Shown in pieces: positions 10,314 to 20,984 of a DNA stretch of 64,000 nt (position 1 is the first letter of the stretch; each line of letters begins with the position of its first letter). The DNA is from Phragmites australis. Taxonomy: Eukaryota > Streptophyta > Magnoliopsida > Poales > Poaceae. Position numbers and translations under genes: made by a program. The stretch is from assembly GCF_958298935.1 (NCBI RefSeq), contig NC_084930.1, positions 23,038,001 through 23,102,000 of the forward strand, read 5' to 3'. A model generated the notes under the pieces. That model made no database searches. It worked only from the letters and a program-made list of their open reading frames with translations, and was not told the origin of the DNA.

Positions 10314-13300
10314 TCAGCCCTCCTTGATGATCGAGCGTAGATAGCAAGCGGCCCCGGTCAAAAGTCGTTCTTCATTAGGGGTGATGCCATCTACAAGAGG
10401 GTACTCATCAAATTGATTGTACTCTTCTTCGTCCATAACATTCTCAACTCCAACAATCCTTCTTTTTCCCTAAAGGACTATATGAAGCTTTGGATTTGCT
10501 AGGTCATGCACATAAAAGACCTGGACAACTTGCTTGGTGAGTACAAATGGTTCCTCTTTGTATGCGGCACGTTCGAGGTCGAAAGTAGACATTCCGTACT
10601 TGTCTACCTTAACACTTGAGAGTGCGACCCAATACCACCGAAAGAGGGGGATCTTGAAACGTACATAGTCGAGTTTCCAAATCTCCTCTATGTACCCATA
10701 GTATGCATAGGCCCCACGTTTATCCTGGAAAGCATCTATGCGCACACCGCTATTCTGTATCGTGCTCTTACTATCCCATGCTCTGGTATAAAAGGTGTAC
10801 CTATTTATATCGTATGCTTCAGATGTCACGACTGTGTGACTTGATCATCTTGCTAACTAGCCAATATTGTCCTCTATTGACCTATTATTACTGACTCGCA
10901 CTGCTAACCAGTTGTTGAAGCTGCGGTTGTGTTGTTTTGTGATCCAAGCCTTTGTATAGCCACAATTCTCTCTACGTAGCACGTCCTTATGCATGTCAAT
11001 ATACGAGGATACTTCAGTCATATGTTGCAAGACATTGAAATGGGCTTTAGATAACGTGGCAAAGTTAGCAATGATTGATTTTCTACCTATGGTCCCCTTC
11101 CCATCCAACCTCCCCTCATGGCGAGATATGGGCACACCTATTGGTTTGAGCTGCTCCATGTAATTGATGCAGAACTTGACTACCTCTTTAGTTGTGTAAC
11201 CTTGGACGATGTTTCCCTCCGGATGAGATCGATTCCGAACATACTTCTTGAGAATTCCCATGTACCTCTCAAACGGGTACATCTGAGGTAGGAATACTGG
11301 GCCGCATAACTTTATCTCTCTCACTAGGTAAACAATAACATGTACCATGATATCAAAAAATGATGGAGGAAAGTACATCTCAAGATGACATAGTGTCTTC
11401 ACCACATCGGCCTGTAAAACATCAAGTACTCTGAGATCGATGACCTTTTGAGAAATTATGTTAAAGAAGTAACACAGCTTGGTGATTGTATCTCAGAGAT
11501 AGGTCGGCTGGATATTTTGGATTGCAACAAGAAGCATTTGTGTCATCAACACATGGCAATCATGGGACTTCTTGCTAACTAATTTCAAATCTTGTATCGA
11601 AACAAGTTTCAAGATGTTGCAGAGTAACCGGACAAAACTTTCACACCATGCAAACACTGGCACAATTTGGTTCTCTCGGCCTTTTTAGATTATAGCAAGT
11701 ATGAGGGAGCCTTGTTCTACCTTTTTCGGAGGGCTCAAGTGCCAATTCAGGCCTGATCTTCAAATCAACCAGGTCAAGTCTTGTGTCGAGGCCATCCTTT
11801 GTCATCCTTGGACTATTAAGTAAAAGACCAACCAAGCTTTCGCACACATTCTTCTCTACATGCATGACGTCCATGCAGTGGCGAACTTCAAGGTGCTTCC
11901 AATACTGTAGCTCCCACAATATTGATCTCTTCTTCCACATGCCACTGGTATCCTTAGATTCTTTACTCCCTTTCCAAACAGAACATCGAGATCTTTAACC
12001 ATATTGTGCACCTCTTGACCACTGTAGTGCCTTGGACATAAATCTATCTCCCTTGTTCCATCGAATTGTTCCTTCATGTTGCGGTACGGGTGATACCTGT
12101 TAAGGAACCTATGGTGGTGCATGAACAACATTTTGTGCGAGTGGGGCAGCCACATACTTGCGGTACGATCTAAGCATTGAGGGCACGCCGTGTCTACTTG
12201 TTTACTCTGGCCCGACAGGTTATGTAGTGTAGGCAAATCATTGATTACGCAGAACAACAGGACGCGTAGTATGAAATTCTCTCTTTTGTATGCATCCCAT
12301 ACTTGTGCCCCTTCGTTCCACATTGTTTTTAGATCTTCCACCAATGGTCTTAGGTATACATCAGTATCGTTCCCAGGTTGTTTCAGGCCTTGGATAAGCA
12401 GCGACTTATTCCGCTTCACACACATCCAAGGAGGTAGGTTGTAAATACTGAGAACAAATAGCCAAGTGATGTGCCTGCTACTCATGTTCCCGAAAGGATT
12501 CATCTCATCCATGCTCAAAGCAAACCTTATATTCCTCGGTTCTGCATCCAAGTCATCGAAGATCATGTCGATGTTTCTCCACTGGAGAGAATCGGTAGGG
12601 TGACTTAGCTTTCCATCTTGCTTGCGGCCCTCCGAGTGCAAGCACAACAATTTGGCCTCTTTTCGATTCGCAAACAAACACTTAAGACGGAGAATTATAA
12701 GTAGATACCATACCACCTTAGCAGGAATTTCTTTCTTCACCTCGCCATCATTTGATTGACTCCTACGCTTGTATCGAGATGCTTTGCACAGTGGATATGA
12801 ATGCAAGTCTATTAGTTCTTTACGGTAGAGGATACAGTCGTTCGGACATGCATATATCCTTTCTACATTCTTCCTCAATGGACAAAGAACCTACTTTGCT
12901 TCGTATGTGCTTTTGGGCAGCTGGTTCCATCTGGAAGCACGTTTGATAAGAGTTCTAATAGCACTCCATCTGGAAGCACGTTTGATAAGAGTTCTAATAG
13001 CACCGTGAAACTCTTATCTGACCAACCATCGCTTGCTTTCAATTTAAGCACTTCAAGCACGGATGGCAACTTGGTGTATTCCAGTTTGCATCCAGGGAAC
13101 AACGACTTCTCCAAGTCCTCGATCAAGCACATGAATTTGTTAAACTCTCTCTGAGTACTCAAGTTCACATCTGCATCGGACAACATCTGATCCAACCTAT
13201 CATCGTCGCCTGTAGCACCACAGTCGTAATCATCTGCACCAAATTCCTCGTCACCTTCTCTTTACTTCGACTTCAGGTTCTTCGATGAAACCAACGTCTT

Positions 13301-13562
13301 CATGTAACACATTTTTCTCTTCACCATGTTTGGTCCAACACGTGTAGTCTGGTTTGAAGCCCCTGATAATCAAGTGCGTTTGAATCTGTAGGGTTGCGTT
13401 CTGTCTAAGAAAGGATCTTTCGTTTCTACAATCACAACAAAGACAATATATAAATTCAACACCCTTCTCCAATTGATCCTCCTCGGCAGCTGCCAGAAAA
13501 GCCGTCACACCATCAAGGTACCCTTGGTTCATACGAGAGCTGTACATCCAGTCACAATCCAT
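10314..13562 (-). pseudogene. TNP2-type CACTA transposase (copy B), frameshifted
   Basis: The gene would move the element by DDE-type transposition in the nucleus. Reading down the minus strand it has the transposase-associated N-terminal domain (13562-13251, MDCDWMYSSRMNQGYLDGV), an acidic linker, the Transposase_21 core (12878-11641), the DUF4218 region (11405-10857, with HLEMYFPPSFFDIMVH and ISRHEGRLDGKGT) and the DUF4216 region (10829-10314, YDINRYTFYTRAW, GKRRIVGVENVMDEEEYNQF). The core is mostly open for 340 codons, including NPFGNMSS and GQSKQVDTACPQCLD, then shifts frame near 11860-11940 within the HCMDVMHVEKNVCESL motif. Stops also occur near 13250, 12880, 11640 and 10850. It is better preserved than the copies in A and C but cannot encode a full protein. 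Confidence 0.88.
12926..13003 (-). repeat. 39-bp exact tandem duplication inside the transposase
   Basis: The unit at 12926-12964 is repeated exactly at 12965-13003. Because 39 is a multiple of three, it adds 13 residues without shifting frame. Two identical copies imply a recent slippage or unequal exchange event. Confidence 0.95.
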
Positions 13563-14269
13563 TTACTATGTACAAAGTAAATTAATGTCAAATAAACCTA
13601 ATAAAAGAGAGCAATCAAGCTTTTCCTAAAAAAAAATAAAGCTACCATGCATACATGCATGAATAAACCATACAAATGACAATTAATTCAAAAATAATTA
13701 ATGATTACCATTATATTATATACATTAATACCTAAAAATAAGGGCAAATATTAATTCAAAACTTGTCGTTAAATACTATAGTTATTGATAATTTTATGTT
13801 TATGTACCAAAAATCCAAAATTTATCTACAACACTAGATTAAAGCAAGTCATTTAGTATCACATAATTAAACCTTCATCTATAATTTGAGCTTCATATAT
13901 ACCTAGAACAACTAATATATTCTAGATCATCATGAAAAAAAATCTAACTCTAGATGTAGATATAGTTGATCTCTCAAGACTAAATTAGTACATAAATCTA
14001 CATCATCTAATGAATAGAACAAAATTATGTCATTATAGAAAAAATCTAGATCTAGATCTAGCTAGCTCTCCAAACCAAAATCTAGACCATCTAAATTAAA
14101 ATAGAACATAATCCTTACCTTGAAGAAACAAATACCAATAAATCTTCAAGCTTTCACCAAAATCTAACAATGCAATTTTTTGGTCAAAATCGCCCTCTCC
14201 CTCTAAAAACTGCGCACTATTGTTTACTGTTCAGGCGCCATTGCTCTGCTTCGATCTGGAGGTAGGGGA
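13563..14269 (-). other. AT-rich 5' region of copy B
   Basis: No gene is visible. The stretch lies between the first exon of the transposase and the terminal array, and probably holds the promoter and leader of the element. Copies A and D have comparable AT-rich stretches at 800-1470 and 36400-37195. Confidence 0.5.
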
Positions 14270-14857
14270 TAATGTACTGTTCTAATAGTATAGAGGCTTT
14301 ATGTTTGTAGCCGTTTGTAATAACGTGTCCCACATCTCTCAGCTATTTTCTCGAACAGCTCATATTTGGAGCTGTTTGTATTAATTATACGGATGGTTCT
14401 TGTTTCGAGCCGTCTGTAATATTCGTTTCATTACATACAGCTCTAAATAGGAGCCGTCTGTATTTATATTACAGATGGCTCCAAAATAGAGTTGTCTGTG
14501 ATACTGATTTTATTATAGATAGCTCGTAATTAGAGTCTGTAATAACGTGTCTTACCTCTCTCGGCCATTTTCTCAGACGGCTTATATTAAATACAAGCCG
14601 TCTGTATTTATATTACAGACGGCTCCAAAATAGAGTTGTTTGTGATACTGATTTTATTATAGACAGTTCGTAATTAGAGTCGTCTGTAATATTAATATAG
14701 ACTGCACTAAAAGAGTCCCACTACTTTCGCAGGGGTCTCGTCATCATCACAGACGGTTCATCTTTAGAGCCGTTTGTGATAATCTTTGTACAGATGGCTT
14801 CATAAAACCATCTGTATATGAACGTTCTACTAAATCATTTTTGTAATAATGTGTGTT
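14270..14857 (-). repeat. CACTA terminal/subterminal array (copy B)
   Basis: More than ten degenerate units of ACAGACGGCTC or GAGCCGTCTGT alternate in orientation, with related blocks repeated (for example TTATATTACAGA at about 14465 and 14610). Such arrays mark the ends of CACTA elements and are the expected binding sites of the TNPA-like protein. The exact terminus is not certain. Minus-strand CACATTATTACAAAAATG ending near 14857 is the best candidate. Confidence 0.75.
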
Positions 14858-14882
14858 CTTTGCTGTTTGTTACGTAGTGAAT

Positions 14883-14972
14883 GTGCTCTGACTGGAGAGA
14901 AAATCAAGTCAGAGCGTGCAGGCTGGAGTTTTACGCTAGCTCCAGTGCTCTGACTGGAGAGAAAATCAAGTC
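14883..14972. repeat. 28-bp direct repeat
   Basis: The 28 bases at 14883-14910 (GTGCTCTGACTGGAGAGAAA...) recur exactly at 14945-14972, 34 bp apart. This could be a local duplication. Confidence 0.9.
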
Positions 14973-15329
14973 CCTACGTCGGATGCAACCTTAATTGGCT
15001 CCACCGTTTAGCGTTCTGGCCTGGTGTTTCCTGCGCTGTGTGCTATTCCCGGCGGCATGAACGTCTAGCACTTCAGCAGATACTACTTCGTGATGGGCGT
15101 GATATCTAACCTGATGCTCCAATTGGTTCGATTGTTTCATGGGGGCCGTGATCTCCTTCACAGCGAACAGCATTGAGGACGGACACACCACAACGTAACC
15201 GCCATGCGAGGGGATGAGTTATTTTCGTCAACGAGCGGAACGCGTGTGGTGTAGGACGTCGAGTGTGCATGCATGAAGTTCATATTGAATACTAGTTTGA
15301 CAAAGAAGCTGACGATAGAAGAGATGGAA

Positions 15330-15446
15330 CGTACCAGATTCTATGTGAGATTATTTAGCGGTGTGCCAGTACATGATGCATGAAGATGAGATGAAATGTA
15401 CCAGATTCTATGTGAGATTATTTAGCAGTGCGCCAGTACCTGATGC
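15330..15446. repeat. Two-copy tandem duplication, about 65-bp period
   Basis: A segment starting GTACCAGATTCTATG at about 15331 recurs at about 15396 and stays similar for about 50 bp, with only a few mismatches (for example GCGGTGTG against GCAGTGCG). It is a partial tandem duplication of young age. Confidence 0.85.
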
Positions 15447-17040
15447 AAGAATCAAAACATTGGATGCAAGCAAGCGGCCTTCTTGTACGTATGCATGTAA
15501 AGTTCAACGCATCGTCGAGCTTCTGGCCGGAGCAGAATCTGGCAATCAACCAGCAGTGACAGATGATTATTCTTGGCAACAATGGCATAGTAGACAAAAG
15601 TAGCAAACATAATTAATGTTTGGAAGAGGAACATATATAATCAATACCCTCATCCAATGTTATATCCAGAAATTTCAATTCTCAAAGACCTTTTTTATTA
15701 AAAAAGATAACCTTTAAAGCCAAGAAGAGATTTATGAAGATATAAGAACATATTATTTAGACAAGTTATTATAGTATTGAGAGCATGACTTATGTAGATA
15801 TGTTTGTTTTCTTTGATCGTACTATAAAGAGATGTTTGAGTTTAGTAGTTTAATCTAGTGTTTTTAAGTTGGTTACGTAGTAGGTAATGTATACAAGGTT
15901 TAAGTAGTCCTAATAGATGAGAGGAAGATCCAAGACATCAAAAAAGAGAAGCCATCGAAGCTAGAATAAACTTAAGATTGAATTGGACATGTCACTGTTC
16001 TGTTATACATAGTGGATAAGCTGATGTGTTTACCGTAGCATTCATCTAACCATTTGTGTAGACAGCTAAGTTGGGAAGGTCTTTGGTAGATACACTCACC
16101 GGATCATGACTCACCGGAGTAAGTTTCCCGAGGGGATGCAAGTGAAGAAGTTCAGGCGCTATGCACGCAGGATGATACATATCGAAGTACATCATCGGAA
16201 GATTCACTAGATGTTTTGGTGATCAACAGAGGATCACAACGAAACAATTGTTCAGAGAAGGTTCTCGGCATGAAGATCACTAAAACAAATCTGCTAATCT
16301 ATGACGAATTTTTAGTGAAAACAGAATATTTTGTCAGTATTTGAGCCATCTTTATGACGATGTTTCGACAATTCAACACAAAGGACCCCTAAGACCCATT
16401 GCTGCCAGTTGCCTTGTTTTTAGTGACAAAAAGGGATCAAATCTGTCATTAACATAATCATCATAAACACTAGCAAAATCGTTATAAAGCTATTCCATCC
16501 TTGCTGGCAAACACAACCAATGTGAAAGTTAGACCTCCATGTCTTCTTGGGTTGTTAGGCTTTGTGTGCTATTGTTTGCTTCATGGGCTTCCATATAAAA
16601 AGGCATCATGGGCTTCATAATAAAAATATTTTACATTATGATTATTTATTCGTTAAATTGTAATTTTTTCATATGTTTCAATGTGAGTTAGAACTATAAC
16701 TTTCAAAATAGTTGATTGTATAGGAGGGACCTTTTGCAACGTAATAGCAATGCCGATGCCGATGCCGATGTAATCGACGCAAGGGAGACGATGGATGGTC
16801 ACCATTGTGGCCGTGAACACCAAGAAGAGGCGCCACGAATTGATGCTTGGCCAATTAACAGGAGAGGAGAGCAAATGTGGCAGATAACATATTAGAATAG
16901 AGAGATTGCAAATGATACACTAAACTCATGTATTCTTTATCGGTTGCACTGTTATATATATAGAGAGGGTGAAGGGGTGTGACACCACTTCCCAAGGAAC
17001 AAACAACTATTGTCTATTAGTAATTGATCTATTTGGTTCC

Positions 17041-17769
17041 TAACAGTTTTCACCCCTGAACTTGTGCTCAGGCCCATTCAGTAGGGCAGGCACGCATGCC
17101 GCATATAAGAGGCGGAGGGGGTGGCGGTTAGGGTTACCGCTGCCCCCTCCCACTCCACGAGCCCCACCACTAGAGGCGTCACCCCTCACTCTGCTCCCTC
17201 CCCGGTGCGTCGCCCGCACGAGTAGCGCGTTGGATCCAGCCGGATGGCGGGCATCCGTCGAAAGATAGCGGCACTGGCACCAGAGCCGCCTTGATGGGGT
17301 TCGTTGCCGGCAGCATGTACAACAGGTGCTACCCGCATCTGGAGGACCACAGGCGTTGGCATCGGCGTCTAGAGGAGGACCCGCCATTGGCACTAGCGCC
17401 ACGCTCCCTCATCGCTTCGCCGGGAGGGGCTCCGCCGGGTCGCATCGATAAAATTGTGGCGTCTCCCTCTCCCATAAATTTCCTCTTTTGTCGATAACCC
17501 ATTCCGTGGTAGTGGTTGGAGCCTCCTCAGCGATGGCAACCTCGAGCGACTGCGGCTAGGTGGTATGCTCCGCCAGACCCAAAGCTGGATCCGGCCAGCG
17601 GGTGGAGCCATCTCAAGGAAGAGCAAGCTGTTCTCTAGTGTTGATGGCAAGAAATGGCATGGCCAGATTTTTTGTATATACCAGATAGTCCAGTGATCAA
17701 TGCCGTATCATCACCGGACTTCATGGGCTGGACATGCAGCAAACTGAGAAACAAAAGCGGTGAGTCAGC
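17041..17769 (+). other. GC-rich exon-like region, unidentified
   Basis: A sharp rise in GC follows CATATAAGAG (17101), which could be a TATA box. The GC-rich block extends to about 17620. Several frames are open for 60-120 codons on both strands, but this is expected of GC-rich DNA, and none shows a domain I recognise. It resembles the GC-rich leaders of transposon genes elsewhere in the window and precedes the coiled-coil ORF at 17770. Confidence 0.3.
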
Positions 17770-17994
17770 ATGAGCATGCGGCGGAAGAGAAAAAATTACG
17801 AACATCGAGAGTACGAGCAAGAACTACGGTTGAAGCATAAAGAGGAGGAGCGCATGAGTAAGAGAATAAAGGAGCGTGCTGCGGCTGAAGCACGTGAAGC
17901 TGAGAGGGAAATGAAGCACGAAAGGGCCCATCGCACTAAGGCGATATGCCCTGATGCCCCCATGAATGAGAAATATCTTAGGTGCACTCAGTAG
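17770..17994 (+). CDS. Small coiled-coil ORF, function unknown
   Basis: The ORF has 74 codons from ATG to TAG. Residues 1-60 are almost entirely charged (many E, K and R, with MSKRIKERAAAEAREAERE in the middle) and should form a single long helix or coiled coil. The C-terminus is different (ICPDAPMNEKYLRCTQ). I do not recognise the family. The strong amphipathic composition and lack of stops suggest a real or recently real exon, perhaps the last exon of a transposon-carried gene starting in the GC-rich block upstream. It could also be a chance frame. Confidence 0.35.
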   Translation: MSMRRKRKNYEHREYEQELRLKHKEEERMSKRIKERAAAEAREAEREMKHERAHRTKAICPDAPMNEKYLRCTQ

Positions 17995-17999
17995 AGTAT

Positions 18000-18469
18000 C
18001 CATTGTAACTTAGACTATTTTTATTCTCTAAGGCATTCTAGGTTTAGCAATGACACACAACTAGGTTAATCCTTAGACGTACCATACATACCAATGTTTA
18101 TTATTATCATCTCTTTATGGTTAGAGTTTCTTCATGCAGTAACAAAAAATCCTATGTCCTATATAATATTTTATCAGCGTAGATAACCTCCTACTGCATT
18201 ATATCATAATTGTGCTTCACAACTACTATTGTTCCACAAATTTGATTTTGTATATTCCCACTATTACTTCACTAAAAAATATTCTCACACAATTTTACAT
18301 CAACTAAATAAAGTAATATCTACAAATTACATCAAACAAAAATTAAGGATAAATTAAGAAAAAAAAATGAATCACTCCATAAAGCTGTTTGGACAACTAT
18401 TTACACAAAAAATATTTTTCGCCGAACCATATCTATTTTGCCAAAAATAGAATTAATTCACAAACATGT
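18000..18469. other. AT-rich, nothing identified
   Basis: This is AT-rich DNA without open frames or repeats that I can name. Confidence 0.5.
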
Positions 18470-18660
18470 CACCCGATGAACAGATGATATAATGATGTCA
18501 CCTGTTCAGTAGGTGACATGAAGTTTTTCTCGCCCGATAAATGAGAGACCTTCTTTGAGCGCTAGAGCCCACAATGTCTCGCCTGTTTATCGGATGACAT
18601 CTTGTTCTTATCCGATGAACGGGCGACGGTAACCTATTCCTATCAGTATTTTAAACGAAC
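18470..18660. repeat. Cluster of inverted 15-20-bp motifs
   Basis: Units of the type GTCACCCGATGAACAG, GTCACCTGTTCAGTAGG, TCGCCCGATAAATGAG, TCTCGCCTGTTTATCGG and ATCCGATGAACGGGCGAC follow each other in alternating orientation. The pattern is that of a transposon subterminal region. It is followed by CCTATTCCTATCAGTA at 18628-18643, which resembles a worn CACTA terminus in inverted orientation. No partner end was found. Confidence 0.55.
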
Positions 18661-19530
18661 ATATCGTTTTGAAAATATAAAATAATATAAAAAAATTCCT
18701 CGTGATCCCGCCCTAGAAACTTATCCGGCCCATCTATATATGGTGCGATGGGCGCCATTTTTTTGTTATCCCAAATATATATGTTTTGCGATATAAATAT
18801 CAACAAGTCAATTTTTTAAGTGGTAAAGCTGCAGCCATCGTTGCTCTCATTTCTGGGATTGGTATTGCTAGGGACAATAAGTCGTCCAGATTCCAGCTAA
18901 GGAAAAAAAAAAAGATGCCTTCCAGCTACAAACTAAGCAGAGGACTGTTCTTCAATTAAGTTGGTTCACCGTGCTCCAAGACTTTAGCTCTGGGTTGGCT
19001 CCAAAATATTTGAGTTTCAGGACACTTTAAAAACTAAAGGACGTTAATTAGAATTTGTCGGATCGATTACAGACAAAATATGTAATGAATGATTGCAAAA
19101 GTCAAATTCATATTTTAATTTATTCTAATCAAATCTTTAATTTAACCTCGTAATCACTGTAGGTAGACTACTATCACGTTATTAAAAATAATGTACAGAA
19201 AGATTCGTCTGTCCAATTACCCTTAAATTTTAACTGTAGAAATTAGATAATATTACAAAACTATTCCAACAAGAATCATGTTAATCGGATTTTTAGATCA
19301 AGAGTTATCACCTTTGCAATCAGGTTGTGATAGATGATAACGAAAATAGATTAAACCCTAATTTCATGATTATGTAAGAATTAAAAAAATTAACAAACCA
19401 AAATTTTTAGAAACTTACCAACATGCTCTAAATTGATTTTGGATAGATCAATCAAAGACAATTGACTTGACCAAAGGATCCAAAAAAAAATCAACGCGAA
19501 ACGATAAGAACGAAACGCGCGGAGGTGTCA
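18661..19530. other. AT-rich, nothing identified
   Basis: No gene, repeat pair or terminus is visible in this stretch. Confidence 0.5.
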
Positions 19531-19532
19531 AG

Positions 19533-20403
19533 GTACTAACTTATCAACTTACAAATTTGGTATTCATGGTATAGATGAGGTCACAAGATACATCTCCATA
19601 ACATTCCTAAAAATTCTTCATAAAAACCTAACCCTAGATGAGTTACTCCTTTTCTCTAAAAATAAAACCTCTCTCTGTCGCTACTATTCAATCTCTCGGG
19701 TCCTATTCACCTACTGACACAGATGTTTCCTTGTATTTGCCATCGGCCGCTATAGTAACTGACTTGGAATCGCCATCTCACTCGACAAGGCCATGGCCTA
19801 AACGCACATGCAGTACTGTGCTCCTGGGCCACATCCTAACCTGGGCCAGCAACGCTCACCCCTACTGGACCAGCTCACTGATCTAGAAGCCCATTTGGGC
19901 CTCTGTGTCGCTTGGGCTGGCTCGAGGGCGAGCCAGCCCACCACATAGAGCACCCGCGTGGGCTGCTGCCTCCGTCCCAGGCCATGCACCTCACATCATG
20001 CCCACACCTCTTCTTGGTCCCTGCACACACCACTAGGTCATGTCCCTCCCCACGTCTGTGCTGAACTGCTGCCCTTGTGTGCTGGCGCCTACATCATCCT
20101 GGCCGGGCTACAAGGCCGTCTCGTACTCGATAGGCTGATGCACCCATACACAGTACCAGGCCATTAAAACATCACCACTAGCACGCAAATTACTAAATAT
20201 TTTATTAAAGCGAGTAAAGGAATCGTCAAGAGCCTCATCAGGCTGAATCTCAAATTTCATATAATCTTTCTTGTACAAATTTTAACGTACCTATTTTATA
20301 ATAGATAAACCCTCATGGAAATCACAAAACTGTTTTTCATAACTTGTACGCCGAATTGAGATGTACAACTCGATTGAAGTTACTCCTTCCTAAGCTTTAT
20401 ATG
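19533..20403 (+). other. Left segment related to 26232-26860
   Basis: Positions 19533-19650 share an ordered series of words with 26232-26350 (TCATCAACTTACAAA-like, ATGAGG/ATGAG, CACACCTCCATAACAT-like, CATAAAA, CTAACCCTAGA). Both are followed by a GC-richer block with words such as GGCCACATC. The pair flanks the short LTR element at 20404-26022 and may be the two ends of an older element or a duplicated segment. No coding sequence is recognised. Confidence 0.45.
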
Positions 20404-20577
20404 TGTTAGAGTATATGATAACGGATCCGTAAGGATTCAACTGTTATGGAAGGATAATTCGTTTCATCTTATCTCTAAGATTGCTTGAGATCTAAGCCAT
20501 CATTTACGCTACATAAATAGCTCACTAGACTCAATATAAATTACCCATAATTATCGCAGTATATTCATTTTTCTATA
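20404..20577 (+). repeat. Left LTR of the short LTR element
   Basis: It aligns along its length with 25847-26022: GTATATGATAACGGATCC against GTATATGGTAAAGGATCT, then GTAAGGATT in both, and a shared 3' part with CACTAGACTCAATA-like words. Confidence 0.8.
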
Positions 20578-20590
20578 TGGTATCGAAGCC
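20578..20590 (+). other. Primer binding site
   Basis: TGGTATCGAAGCC follows the LTR directly. It matches the initiator tRNA-Met site TGGTATCAGAGCC except for two bases, so it is worn. Confidence 0.75.
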
Positions 20591-20984
20591 AGTGCCGCTC
20601 CTGAGCTGTCACCTTCGCAGCTTCTACTGCGCCACCCTAGGAGATGATGCGATCTCCATGATCTCTCCTGGAGGCTACGAAACCCATAGTTTAGCTGTGT
20701 CGCCGATCCATAGATCGACCACCAATCAGAGCTTTCCTCGATTATCTTCAGATTGGATTTTCTCTACTTTTTTCAATCATAGATCAATTTGTGTCATCCT
20801 GCCGAACCATCAATGTCCCTTGCCTCCAGGCTTCATCGCCTCAACTTCAAGCTCGTCAGTGCCTCCTCTCGCCACATGGCTCTGTGGCTGGACGTGACAC
20901 ACTCGTTGACATGGCCCTCATTCATGGCCTTCCAAGCATTCTGTCTATCGTTGTCATTATGTCGGATCATCGTCGGTGGCCTGT

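Larger units (their letters stand above)
6866..14857 (-). mobile_element. CACTA element, copy B (minus strand), 3'-truncated
   Basis: Read on the minus strand, this element has a subterminal array (14830 to 14270), a TNP2-type transposase gene (13562 to 10314), an internal array of related motifs (9995 to 9805), a GC-rich exon (9665 to 9440) and part of a second gene (to 6866). The motif repeated in its arrays is ACAGACGGCTC and its complement, unlike the CAGTGATG type of copies A and D, so it is a separate family. The probable terminus near 14857 (minus-strand CACATTATTACAAAAATG) is a poor match to a CACTA end. The other end is cut off against the LTR remnant at about 6815-6866. An alternative is that 9800-14857 is one element and the second-gene piece a neighbour. 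Confidence 0.7.
14858..17040. other. Unassigned AT-rich region
   Basis: I see no gene that I can support. A minus-strand ORF of 66 codons (14991-15191) is GC-richer than its surroundings, but I recognise nothing in it. Two local duplications are listed separately. A stretch with repeated TTTTAGTGA-type words (16270-16450) may be the end of a small DNA transposon, but I found no matching partner end. Confidence 0.4.
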
